From NCBI GenBank assembly GCA_965372355.1, contig CBDVBZ010000078.1, forward strand, positions 1 through 17,259: a stretch of DNA of 17,259 nucleotides, in the 5' to 3' direction. The translations under genes and the position numbers were made by a program. How positions within the stretch are numbered: position 1 is the stretch's first letter; each line of letters begins with the position of its first letter. Positions 1 to 7,688 of this stretch are shown piece after piece. This DNA is from CBDVBZ01 sp965372355 (GTDB taxonomy: Bacteria > Krumholzibacteriota > Krumholzibacteriia > WVZY01). Under the pieces are notes generated by a model. That model searched no databases and was not told where the DNA came from. It worked only from the letters and a program-made list of their open reading frames with translations.

Positions 1-134
1 CGACCGTCATCGGCCGTCTGGACCCGACCGTCATCGGCCGTCTGGACCCGACCGTGCTGGGTCGTCTCGATCCGCATACGCTCGGGCGTCTGGATCCGGC
101 TGTTCTGGAGCGTCTGGACCCGAACATCCGGTAA
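1..134 (+). CDS. C-terminal end of an octapeptide-repeat protein (partial, 5' end outside window)
   Basis: The frame starting at base 3 is open to a TAA at 132-134. It reads as five consecutive octapeptides, T-V-I-G-R-L-D-P twice, then T-V-L-G-R-L-D-P, H-T-L-G-R-L-D-P and A-V-L-E-R-L-D-P, followed by N-I-R and the stop. Positions 5-8 (R-L-D-P) never vary, while positions 1-4 drift toward the C-terminus. The repeats evidently continue to the left, since bases 1-2 fit the end of another Pro codon. I do not recognise the family: it is neither a pentapeptide repeat nor an RTX nonapeptide. A regular solenoid, stalk or low-complexity surface segment is possible. The opposite strand is also open across the repeat in at least one frame, but the stop codon followed 26 nt later by a strong forward terminator supports the plus strand. 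No function can be assigned. Confidence 0.75.
   Translation, partial: TVIGRLDPTVIGRLDPTVLGRLDPHTLGRLDPAVLERLDPNIR
3..122 (+). repeat. Five tandem 24-bp coding repeats
   Basis: The units are 3-26, 27-50, 51-74, 75-98 and 99-122. The first two are identical at the nucleotide level, and the last three diverge both silently and at the protein level. The period is an exact multiple of three, so copy-number change would keep the reading frame. The array is cut by the window edge. Confidence 0.9.
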
Positions 135-160
135 CGGGCAAGACAGACTTGACCGCGAGA

Positions 161-198
161 GGAGATGCCGCGTTTGACGTGGCATCTCCTTTCATTTT
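161..198 (+). terminator. Rho-independent terminator of the octapeptide-repeat gene
   Basis: A 13-bp stem runs from GGAGATGCCGCGT (161-173) to ACGTGGCATCTCC (177-189), with a 3-nt loop TTG and one G-U pair (170/180). It is followed by TTTCATTTT (190-198). It lies 26 nt after the TAA at 134. Its right arm overlaps the likely -35 of the next gene. Confidence 0.88.
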
Positions 199-208
199 GG
201 GCTATAAT
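179..208 (+). promoter_or_regulatory. Predicted sigma70-type promoter for the metalloprotease gene, probably giving a leaderless mRNA
   Basis: A perfect TATAAT lies at 203-208. With an 18-nt spacer, the best -35 is GTGGCA (179-184, 4 of 6 matches to TTGACA). Transcription would be expected to start about 7 nt after the -10, at 215-216, which is the ATG itself. No Shine-Dalgarno sequence precedes that ATG. The -35 sits inside the right arm of the upstream terminator. Confidence 0.6.
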
Positions 209-215
209 GCGCCTC

Positions 216-3200
216 ATGCGACGACTTGCCATTCTCACCGCCGCTTCCGTTGTCTTCTTTTTCGCATCCCCGAGTCATTCACAACAGGTCGACTTGAAGC
301 AGATGACGCAGTTGAAGACACTGCGTACGGAGAACCTGCGCCTCGTCTTTATGGATTTGTACGCGAACAACGCCCCCCATTTGACCCGCTGCTTCGAGAA
401 CTCTCTGGCCTTCCACCGGCAGCTGTTTGACTACACCCCGAGTGAGGACGTCACCGTCTTTATGCAGGACTTCGACGATATCGGCTACGCCGGGGCGACG
501 GGTGTGCCGTACAACTGGATGACCATGGGGATCGCGCCCTACGAATACGTATACGAAGTCTCACCGACAAACGAGCGTATCAATTGGGTGATGAGTCATG
601 AGCTGCTTCACATCGTGGCAACCGATCAGGCGGCTTCATCGGAGCGCTTATTCAGGACGCTATTCAGGGGCAAGGTCGCGGCGGACGACCGCGACCCGGT
701 CTCGCTGCTCTATAGCTACCTGACGGCGCCTCGCCAGTACGCGCCGCGGTGGTATCACGAGGGTACGGCGGTGTTTATGGAAACGTGGATGTCCGGGGGG
801 GTCGGCCGAGCCCAGGGCGGATACGACGAAATGGTCTTTCGAACGAAGGTCGCCGAGGACACCCCTTTCTTTCGTCTCGTGGGGCTCGAGTCCGAGGGCA
901 AAACGACGGACTTTCAGCTCGGCGCCAATGCGTATCTCTACGGCACCCGTTTCGTCTCTTACTGCGCCTATACGTACGGACCCGAAAAGATCGTCGAGTG
1001 GGTGCGCCGCACGGATGGCACCAGGCGGCATTACTCGGCACAGTTCAAGCACGTCTTTGGCGAGAACCTGGGCGATGTGTGGAATGAATGGATCGAATGG
1101 GAGCGCGGCTGGCAGCAAACCAACCTCGACACGCTGGCGCAATACCCCCTCACCAAGTACCGGCCATTGACGGACAAACCGCTTGGCTCCGTATCCCGTG
1201 CATACTACAACCGCGACTCGAGGAAGCTCTACGTGGCCGCCCTGTACCCCAACGAGTTTGCGCACATCGCCGAGATCGATACTGACACCGGAGACATGCG
1301 CAAGATCACAGGAGTCCGGATGCCTGCGTTGTACTACGTAACGTCTCTCGCATACGACGAGAGCCGTGACAAGCTGTTCTATACGACGGACAACTCGAAG
1401 GGTTGGAGGGATCTGCACGAGGTGGATGTCAAGACGGGTGAGTCCAAACAGCTCAAGAAAGACTCCCGGACCGGTGATCTGGCGTTCAACCCTCAGGATA
1501 ACTCGCTGTGGGGGATCCTGCACTTCAACGGTCACTCGTTTGTCGTAAATATCCCGGAGCCCTACGACAGCATTCAGCCGACCATGTTACTCCCGTACGG
1601 GTACGACCTCTTTGACATCGATATATCCCCCGACGGACGGTACCTGACGGGGTGCGCAATCGACTGGGCGGGCAACCGGCGTCTGGTCCGATACTCGACC
1701 GAGGCACTGATGAGCGGCGACACGAGGCGCGATATGCTCTTTGAGTTTATGAACAAGAACACATCGGCGAACTTCGCACACTCGAGCGACGGCAGGTACC
1801 TTTTTGGCACCTCGTACTACAGCGGCGTGTCGAATGTCTACCGGTATGATGTGGATAAACGCAAGATGGAGATTATCACCAACACGGATACCGGTTTCTT
1901 CCGGCCAGTGCCGGTGTCAGATGACTCCCTGATTGTGTTTCGCTTTACATCCGAGGGGTTTCTGCCCGTGATGATCGGTATCGAGCCCATTGACTCGATC
2001 ACGACTGGCGAACAGATCCAAATGACCCAGGAGGAGAAACTAGAAAAGAAGACGGTCAGGGCCAACCATTTTCTGGGCACTGCGATCTGGGAGAAGTACC
2101 CCGTGGTCGACGATTGGAACATCGGGACGCCACACGAGATCGACCTCGATTCGGTCGTCATCGACTATGACAACTATAGCGGGTTCAAAAGCATACGGTT
2201 TACGAATATCTACCCGATTCCGCAGAGCTACAAAACACGGGTCGCCTGGGGACTTCGCTTCAATTTCAGGGATCGTGTCGGCCTCCATTTCTTCGAGGTC
2301 GACGGTCTTGTGACACCGAGCGAGAGCCTGCCCGATAAGGAGAAGGTGCATCTGCTGGCAAACTACAGCTGGTCCTGGGCCTACGGGGGCTGGTGGGAGT
2401 TTGGAGGCTGGTACAACCGATCCGACTTCTATGATTTCTTCGGGCCGACCAAGACATCGCGAAAAGGGTACTCTCTGTCGGCGACATACCGACGGAACCT
2501 CACCCACGAAAGCCCGAAGACACTGGATTATACGCTGAGCGTTGCCGGATACGGCGGCCTCGAAACGCTTCCGTTTTACCAGAACGTCCAGGCAGTATTC
2601 GAAGAGTACCTGTCGGCGTACGGTCAGCTCAACTATTCGAACCAGTCGGGAACGATTGGCGGGTCGGGCAGAGAGAAGGGTGTTGCGTGGAAGCTCAACG
2701 GACTGATCAATTTCATAAACCCCACGGACGCCACGCTCAACCCGAACGTCGTACCTGAGGGTGCAGACAGCTTGATTCGAGCGTCGTCGAGGCGTGCGTA
2801 CCCCAGGTTGTGGTTCAATTTCAACTGGGGGGGGCGGTTGCCCTGGGCGCATTCGTCGATTTGGCTAAGGCCCTCGGTCGGACAGTCTTTTGCTCCCCGT
2901 TCATTCCCGCCGGAGCCGCTGAACAATTTCTTCTTTGGTGGGTTTGGCAACAACTGGGTCGATCACAAGAGCGTCGCCCGCTACCGGGAACACTACGCCT
3001 TTCCGGGAATCGAGCTCAACGCGCTGGGAGGAACGAACTTCGGTAAGCTGCTGTTAGAATGGAGGTTGCCCCCCGTTCGGTTCAGCCGTTTCGGCTCACC
3101 GACCTTCTATCTGAACTCGGCTCACCTCGCGTTGTTCACGACCGGCATAACCACGAACTTCGACGATAGCTCTCTGAGACGAACACTTGTGAATGTCGGA

Positions 3201-3329
3201 GCGCAGCTCGATATCAAGCTCGTTTCCTTCTTCTCGCTGCCCTATACGTTTTCCGTCGGATATGCCGCGGCCTTCGAGGAAAACGAGCGATACTCCGACG
3301 AGCTGATGATTTCGCTCAAGATATTCTGA
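216..3329 (+). CDS. Secreted HExxH metalloprotease / beta-propeller / outer-membrane beta-barrel protein
   Basis: This is a predicted 1037-residue envelope protein. A signal peptide covers residues 1-22 (M-R-R, then a hydrophobic core, cleavage after S-H-S before Q-Q). A gluzincin-type protease domain follows, with H128-E-L-L-H132 as the zinc/catalytic motif and Glu182 in W-Y-H-E-G-T-A as the likely third ligand, as in Peptidase_MA-like families. Residues about 310-590 contain TolB/WD40-like blades with repeated S-x-D-G-R-Y-L motifs. Residues about 650-1037 are rich in alternating aromatic strands and end in I-S-L-K-I-F, the usual C-terminal Phe of outer-membrane barrels. Longer starts at 165 or 207 are in frame, but 165 lies inside the terminator stem and 207 overlaps the -10 box, so 216 is preferred. 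It probably acts at the cell surface or in the periplasm; the substrate is unknown. A prsW-like gene follows after 25 nt. Confidence 0.82.
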   Translation: MRRLAILTAASVVFFFASPSHSQQVDLKQMTQLKTLRTENLRLVFMDLYANNAPHLTRCFENSLAFHRQLFDYTPSEDVTVFMQDFDDIGYAGATGVPYNWMTMGIAPYEYVYEVSPTNERINWVMSHELLHIVATDQAASSERLFRTLFRGKVAADDRDPVSLLYSYLTAPRQYAPRWYHEGTAVFMETWMSGGVGRAQGGYDEMVFRTKVAEDTPFFRLVGLESEGKTTDFQLGANAYLYGTRFVSYCAYTYGPEKIVEWVRRTDGTRRHYSAQFKHVFGENLGDVWNEWIEWERGWQQTNLDTLAQYPLTKYRPLTDKPLGSVSRAYYNRDSRKLYVAALYPNEFAHIAEIDTDTGDMRKITGVRMPALYYVTSLAYDESRDKLFYTTDNSKGWRDLHEVDVKTGESKQLKKDSRTGDLAFNPQDNSLWGILHFNGHSFVVNIPEPYDSIQPTMLLPYGYDLFDIDISPDGRYLTGCAIDWAGNRRLVRYSTEALMSGDTRRDMLFEFMNKNTSANFAHSSDGRYLFGTSYYSGVSNVYRYDVDKRKMEIITNTDTGFFRPVPVSDDSLIVFRFTSEGFLPVMIGIEPIDSITTGEQIQMTQEEKLEKKTVRANHFLGTAIWEKYPVVDDWNIGTPHEIDLDSVVIDYDNYSGFKSIRFTNIYPIPQSYKTRVAWGLRFNFRDRVGLHFFEVDGLVTPSESLPDKEKVHLLANYSWSWAYGGWWEFGGWYNRSDFYDFFGPTKTSRKGYSLSATYRRNLTHESPKTLDYTLSVAGYGGLETLPFYQNVQAVFEEYLSAYGQLNYSNQSGTIGGSGREKGVAWKLNGLINFINPTDATLNPNVVPEGADSLIRASSRRAYPRLWFNFNWGGRLPWAHSSIWLRPSVGQSFAPRSFPPEPLNNFFFGGFGNNWVDHKSVARYREHYAFPGIELNALGGTNFGKLLLEWRLPPVRFSRFGSPTFYLNSAHLALFTTGITTNFDDSSLRRTLVNVGAQLDIKLVSFFSLPYTFSVGYAAAFEENERYSDELMISLKIF

Positions 3330-3354
3330 CCGGTAGTCCGTAGGAACGAATCGC

Positions 3355-4368
3355 ATGGATGTGATTGTTAGTCTCTCTCTGGCCCTGATGCCAGTCATCG
3401 TTTTTCTCATCGGTCTCGTCCTGATCGATAGCTACAAGCTCGTCCCTCTGCGGTGGGTGATCACTGCCATTCTGGTCGGCTGTGTCGCCGCGCTCGTATG
3501 CTCGCATCTGAACCCGCGGATTTGGGCCTTAACCGACATCTCGTGGACCGGATATACGAGATATGTGGGACCACTTGTCGAAGAGCTCTTGAAAGCGGTT
3601 TTTCTGGTTTACCTGATAAGAGGTAAACGGATCGGGTTTATGGTGGACGCCTCGATATACGGTTTTGCCATCGGCGCCGGCTTCGCGATTGTCGAGAATG
3701 TGTACTTCTTTACGGCATGGGAAGAGAGCACCATGCTCTTGTGGTTGGCGAGGGGGTTTGGTACGGCAATCATGCACGGTGGGGTCACCGCGATCATGGG
3801 AATCGTGTCGCTCAACTACGCGTCTCGATACGGTTCGAATCGGTGGTTTGTATATATCCCCGGTTTTCTGCTCGCCTCGTTTCTTCACTCTGCCTACAAT
3901 CATGGGGTCGTTATCGGACCGGTGCCCTTGACGCTGGTTACATTCACCGTCTTGTCGGTCGTGGTCGCGCTCGTCTTCCGGGCCAGCGAGAAGAAAACAC
4001 GCGACTGGATGGGTGTGCGCTTCGACACGGATGCGGAGCTGCTGGAGATGATCAACACGGGCAAGACGGCGGAAACACGTGTCGGGGAGTACCTCAAGTC
4101 GGTGCAGTTGAGGTTTCCCGGCGAGGTCGTGGCGGACATGCTCTGTATGCTCAGGATTCATCTGGAACTCTCCGTCCGGGCAAAGGGTATCCTCCTGATG
4201 CGCGAGGCGGGTTTCAAGGCCAGCCCGGATCCAGACGTCGAAGAGCGACTCACCGAGTTGAAATATCTCGAGAAGAGCATCGGCAAAACCGGTCTGCTCG
4301 CGATCTCTCCAATACTCAATATGTCCGACAAGGAGCTCTGGCAGCTCCACATGCTTGGCAGGTATTAG
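3355..4368 (+). CDS. PrsW-family intramembrane metalloprotease
   Basis: This 337-residue inner-membrane protein has about seven hydrophobic segments in residues 1-215. It shows the motifs of the PrsW/CPBP-related membrane proteases: E76-E-L-L-K80, F110-A-I-V-E-N115, H141-G-G and H178-S-A-Y-N-H183. These Glu and His residues are the expected metal or catalytic positions. Bacillus PrsW performs site-1 cleavage of the anti-sigma factor RsiW, but family members vary, so the substrate here is unknown. After the membrane part there is a soluble, charged, helical C-terminal domain of about 115 residues (about 220-337), which I do not recognise. The start is supported by AGGA at 3342-3345, 9 nt before the ATG. 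The gene follows the metalloprotease gene by 25 nt and is probably in the same operon. Confidence 0.88.
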   Translation: MDVIVSLSLALMPVIVFLIGLVLIDSYKLVPLRWVITAILVGCVAALVCSHLNPRIWALTDISWTGYTRYVGPLVEELLKAVFLVYLIRGKRIGFMVDASIYGFAIGAGFAIVENVYFFTAWEESTMLLWLARGFGTAIMHGGVTAIMGIVSLNYASRYGSNRWFVYIPGFLLASFLHSAYNHGVVIGPVPLTLVTFTVLSVVVALVFRASEKKTRDWMGVRFDTDAELLEMINTGKTAETRVGEYLKSVQLRFPGEVVADMLCMLRIHLELSVRAKGILLMREAGFKASPDPDVEERLTELKYLEKSIGKTGLLAISPILNMSDKELWQLHMLGRY

Positions 4369-4433
4369 CCGTCCGAAGCGCCACCGTCCGCTCCCGCAGG
4401 GAGGGAGGGGCATAAACCGAAAGAGAAGGTTTG

Positions 4434-5606
4434 ATGGAGAACTCCAACGTACTCGTCACACACCCATACGCGCTGCTAGCCGTGATGATGCTCATCCCCG
4501 TGCTCTTTCTGAACTTGGAGCGGTGGACGCACTGGAAAGTTTTTGACTACCTTCCACCAATTATCTGGATCTTCATCTTTCCGATCGTTCTGAGTAGTAC
4601 GCGCGTGATTCCGACATCCTCGCCAACCTACTCGACGTTCAAGGAGTTCGCCGTGCCGATGTTCATCATCCTCATGCTTCTCGATGTCGATCTTCGATCG
4701 ACCATGAGGGTCGCCCTGCGAAGCGTAGGGGTGCTCGTCATCGGGGCAATCGGTGTGGTGATCGGGGGGATCCTGGCGTTTGCCATGTTGAAGGGCAACC
4801 TGGAGCCCGATGCGTGGAGGGGGTTTGGCGCGCTGGCGGGTAGCTGGATCGGCGGTACGGGCAATCTTGCGGCGGTTGCCGAAGCAGTCCAGACGCCTCC
4901 GACGATGATAGGTCTCGTTGTCATCGCCGATACGTTTATTTTCATTCTCTACTTTCCCTTGTTGTTTATGGCGAAGAAGTGGGCAAAGCCCTTCGCGAGG
5001 TTTACGCGGGTCACCGAGAAAGACGCCCGTGAGCTCGACGAAGCGGTAAACCAGATCGAGGAGAAGACGAGTAATGTGCACTACCGCGACGTCCTCACGC
5101 TCTTCGGTATCGGCTTTTTGCTCATCTGGGGCATCGGTATCCTGTCGGAGCATCTGCCGACAAAGCAGTACGTCTGGGAGGCCGAGACCTGGAAGGTCTT
5201 GATCCTGACGACGGTAGCGCTCTTTCTGGCGATGACACCGCTACGCAAGGTCGCCGGGACCGGGGCCCTGTCGATGGCGCTCGTATACGTCTATCTGTCG
5301 ATGATCGGCGCGCAGGCGGATATTCGTGAGGCGGCGAGTGCCCCGTACTTCTTGATCGCCGGTGTCATCTGTATCGTTCTTCACCTGGTGCTTGTCGTGC
5401 TGGCGGCGCGGATTTTTCGTATCGATGTGCACATGGCGGCGATTGCGAGCGTGGCAGCCATCGGCGGGGCGGCATCGGCGCCCGTCGTGGCGGCGTATCA
5501 CCGCAAACAGCTCGTGCCCGTTGCCATCCTGCTCGCACTCGTCGGCTATGCGCTGGGGAACTACCTCGGCCTTGCCGCCGCGTACGGCTGTCGGCTGATG
5601 CAGTAG
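4434..5606 (+). CDS. DUF819-family integral membrane protein
   Basis: This 390-residue polytopic membrane protein matches the DUF819 (YjcL-like) pattern. It has about ten hydrophobic segments and two Gly/Ala-rich membrane motifs, A-G-S-W-I-G-G-T-G-N-L-A-A-V near residue 145 and I-G-G-A-A-S-A-P-V-V-A-A-Y near residue 350. Between them lies a charged cytoplasmic loop (about residues 180-215, E/K/R-rich). The two Gly-rich halves resemble an inverted-repeat transporter fold, but transport and substrate are not established for the family. GAGAAGG ends 4 nt before the ATG at 4434; a TTG at 4431 is also in frame but would sit almost on the ribosome-binding site. The 65-nt gap from the PrsW gene contains a short CTCCC-GCA-GGGAG hairpin (4391-4403) without a T-tract. 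Confidence 0.85.
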   Translation: MENSNVLVTHPYALLAVMMLIPVLFLNLERWTHWKVFDYLPPIIWIFIFPIVLSSTRVIPTSSPTYSTFKEFAVPMFIILMLLDVDLRSTMRVALRSVGVLVIGAIGVVIGGILAFAMLKGNLEPDAWRGFGALAGSWIGGTGNLAAVAEAVQTPPTMIGLVVIADTFIFILYFPLLFMAKKWAKPFARFTRVTEKDARELDEAVNQIEEKTSNVHYRDVLTLFGIGFLLIWGIGILSEHLPTKQYVWEAETWKVLILTTVALFLAMTPLRKVAGTGALSMALVYVYLSMIGAQADIREAASAPYFLIAGVICIVLHLVLVVLAARIFRIDVHMAAIASVAAIGGAASAPVVAAYHRKQLVPVAILLALVGYALGNYLGLAAAYGCRLMQ

Positions 5607-5614
5607 GGGTTGAC

Positions 5615-6334
5615 GTGGAACACGATCATTCGAGTGATGCCATCCGTATCCGGCTCGCATCCGGCCCGCGCATGAGCTATCTGCGCGACTGGATCTACGG
5701 TGGCATCGACGGTGCCGTGACGACGTTCGCCATCATATCCGGTGTCGTCGGCGCTGATTTCTCCTACGGTGTCATTCTCGTTCTTGGATTCGCCAACCTG
5801 ATCGCCGACGGGTTTTCCATGGCCGCAGCCAATTTCTCAGGGACGAAGACGGAGCGAGAAGAAGTTCGTCGGCTCAGGGAGATCGAGCATCGCCATATAT
5901 CCGAGACGCCGGACGGCGAACGCGAAGAGGTCAGACAGATCTATCGGAAGAAGGGCTTTGAGGGAGAGGATCTGGAAAAGATCGTGAGCGTACTGACCGC
6001 CGACCGTGAACGCTGGATTCAGACGATGCTCACCGAGGAGTACGGACTGCCGCTGGAGGTTCGTTCTCCCGTCCTCGCAGCTGCGAGTACGTTCAGCGCG
6101 TTCGTCATCTGTGGCTTTGTGCCGATCCTGCCGTTTCTCCTCGACACGTCACATTCGTTTCGGCTGGCCGCGATTCTAACCGGAATCGTCTTTTTTGCGA
6201 TCGGTGCGGCCAAGAGCCGGTGGTCGACCTCGATCTGGTGGAGGTCCGGTCTCGAGACGTTTGTGGTTGGGTCCATCGCTGCCAGTCTGGCGTATGCGAT
6301 CGGGTGCCTCTTGAAGAATGTAGTGCCCGGCTAG
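5615..6334 (+). CDS. VIT1/CCC1-family Fe2+/Mn2+ transporter
   Basis: This 239-residue protein has the VIT1/CCC1 layout. A first membrane helix reads Y-G-G-I-D-G-A-V-T-T-F-A-I-I-S-G and carries the conserved Asp and Gly residues. A second helix reads A-N-L-I-A-D-G-F-S-M-A-A. Next comes a long cytoplasmic charged insert (about residues 75-150, rich in Glu/Arg, the region that binds metal in plant VIT1), then three more helices. The family exports or sequesters Fe2+ or Mn2+ from the cytosol. The GTG start follows AGGGG (5605-5609) with 5 nt spacing. It lies 8 nt after the DUF819 stop, so translational coupling is likely. The gene ends 15 nt from the oppositely oriented phosphofructokinase gene, with no clear terminator between them. 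Confidence 0.88.
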   Translation: MEHDHSSDAIRIRLASGPRMSYLRDWIYGGIDGAVTTFAIISGVVGADFSYGVILVLGFANLIADGFSMAAANFSGTKTEREEVRRLREIEHRHISETPDGEREEVRQIYRKKGFEGEDLEKIVSVLTADRERWIQTMLTEEYGLPLEVRSPVLAAASTFSAFVICGFVPILPFLLDTSHSFRLAAILTGIVFFAIGAAKSRWSTSIWWRSGLETFVVGSIAASLAYAIGCLLKNVVPG

Positions 6335-6349
6335 GTTGCTCGTTCCGCG

Positions 6350-7675
6350 TCAAAAAAGCGACAATACATCCTCGGGCGAGGATTTCTTTTTCCGTTTCTT
6401 TTCGCGAAGCCTGTAGAGCGAGTCTTCGTCGATCAAATACCCGAACTCGTTCCTGAACTCCTCCGGGCTGATGCCGCAAACCCGGCCAAACCTGGCGATT
6501 TTCTCTTCACTCTCGAAATCGGTTCTGTGGAGCCGGATCATGTAGCGCCGGGCGATGCCGTAATACTCGGACTCGATCGGGACCATGCGAACCCTTATTC
6601 TCCCCGTTTCGGGATCCATCAGATCCGTGAATTTCAGGGGTTTGAATCGTCCCTTGTCGATCGACACCATCGCGTCGGTACCTCCGTTGATCAGAAACTG
6701 CGCGGCGCAAAAGCCGAGGTCGCGCGTGTACTCCATGTCGTAGGGTATCGGTGCCGCGCACCGGAGCTCGTAGCCGATGTCCTTTGTCGTGATCGGCACC
6801 TTGATTCTGAACGTTGCGAGCCGTTCGATCAGTTTTTGTTTGAGGACGGGCGCAAAGTGGAGCTCACCCAGCCGGATGTGTCCGTGCTGGTCAAGCGGCA
6901 CATTGTCGAGCGCCTCGAAATCACCAGGGCGCAGGCGCTCCATGACTCCCTCTGCGATGATGGCGACACCGTCCCTCCTGTTCTCGTCGAGCCGTTTTAT
7001 GATCCCTCCAGCCAGGATATCCGCCACGTGGCTCAGACGGATCTCGGACGAGGCGAACTCCTCGGGAACGATGGTCATTGTGGCGCCGGCGGCCTTGCCG
7101 ATTCCCAGCGCGAGATGGCCGGCTTTTCGCCCCATGGATATCACGAGGAACCAGCGGCCGGTACTCTTGGCGTCGATCATCATATTCTTGACCAGCTCGA
7201 CACCGAGGTGTCTGGCTGTTTGATAGCCGAAGGTATCGGCGCCGTTCGGGAGATCCAGGTCGTTGTCGATGGTTTTCGGCACATGGACCGCGCGAAGAGC
7301 GCCCTTGGAGTGCTCGATGAGCTTGTGAACGCTGTAGGCGGTATCGTCACCGCCGATCGTGATAAGCATCTCGACACCGATCCGCTTGAGGGACTCCAGT
7401 GTGTTGTCCATCAGCTTGGTGTCTATCGTCGGGTTGTCCCGGTGCGTACCCAGCTCAGAGCCGCCGCGGAAGTGGATTCGGCTGACCCTTTCGATCGTCA
7501 GCGGTTCGACGCCCGATGTGTCGCCCCGCATGATCCACTTGAAGCCGCCGTGGATGGCCATCACTTCGTATCCTCTGAGAATCGCCCTGATCGTGGCCGC
7601 GGCGATAACGCTGTTGATCCCGGGTGCCGGGCCGCCACCCACCAGGATTCCGATTCTTCCAGATTTGCCTGCCAT
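6350..7675 (-). CDS. pfp: 6-phosphofructokinase, predicted pyrophosphate-dependent
   Basis: This cytosolic enzyme of glycolysis phosphorylates fructose 6-phosphate to the 1,6-bisphosphate. The 441 residues carry G-G-G-P-A-P-G (13-19, phosphate-donor loop), G108-G-D-D-T112, P133-K-T-I-D-N-D139 with catalytic Asp137, and M181-G-R-K-A-G-H for substrate binding. In ATP-dependent PfkA the second Asp of G-G-D-D is Gly and the Lys of P-K-T is Gly. The Asp111/Lys134 pair seen here is the recognised signature of PPi use, which makes the reaction reversible. The C-terminus is longer than in PfkA and ends in a basic K-K-R-K-K-K-S segment. The ATG at 7675 has AGGAG five nt upstream; longer in-frame starts would run back into the upstream gene. 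It follows the DUF4440 gene by 13 nt in one operon. Confidence 0.88.
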   Translation of the reverse strand: MAGKSGRIGILVGGGPAPGINSVIAAATIRAILRGYEVMAIHGGFKWIMRGDTSGVEPLTIERVSRIHFRGGSELGTHRDNPTIDTKLMDNTLESLKRIGVEMLITIGGDDTAYSVHKLIEHSKGALRAVHVPKTIDNDLDLPNGADTFGYQTARHLGVELVKNMMIDAKSTGRWFLVISMGRKAGHLALGIGKAAGATMTIVPEEFASSEIRLSHVADILAGGIIKRLDENRRDGVAIIAEGVMERLRPGDFEALDNVPLDQHGHIRLGELHFAPVLKQKLIERLATFRIKVPITTKDIGYELRCAAPIPYDMEYTRDLGFCAAQFLINGGTDAMVSIDKGRFKPLKFTDLMDPETGRIRVRMVPIESEYYGIARRYMIRLHRTDFESEEKIARFGRVCGISPEEFRNEFGYLIDEDSLYRLREKKRKKKSSPEDVLSLF

Positions 7676-7688
7676 GGTTTCTCCTCTA

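Noticed and set aside
149..430. Open frame overlapping the start of the metalloprotease gene
   Set aside because: It starts before the terminator, has no recognisable protein features, and lies in a different frame from the clear signal peptide and protease domain.
660..1535. Long reverse-strand open frame inside the metalloprotease gene
   Set aside because: It is a GC-rich shadow opposite the protease and propeller codons; its composition (Val, Arg, Glu, Asp without domains) and lack of a ribosome-binding site argue against a gene.
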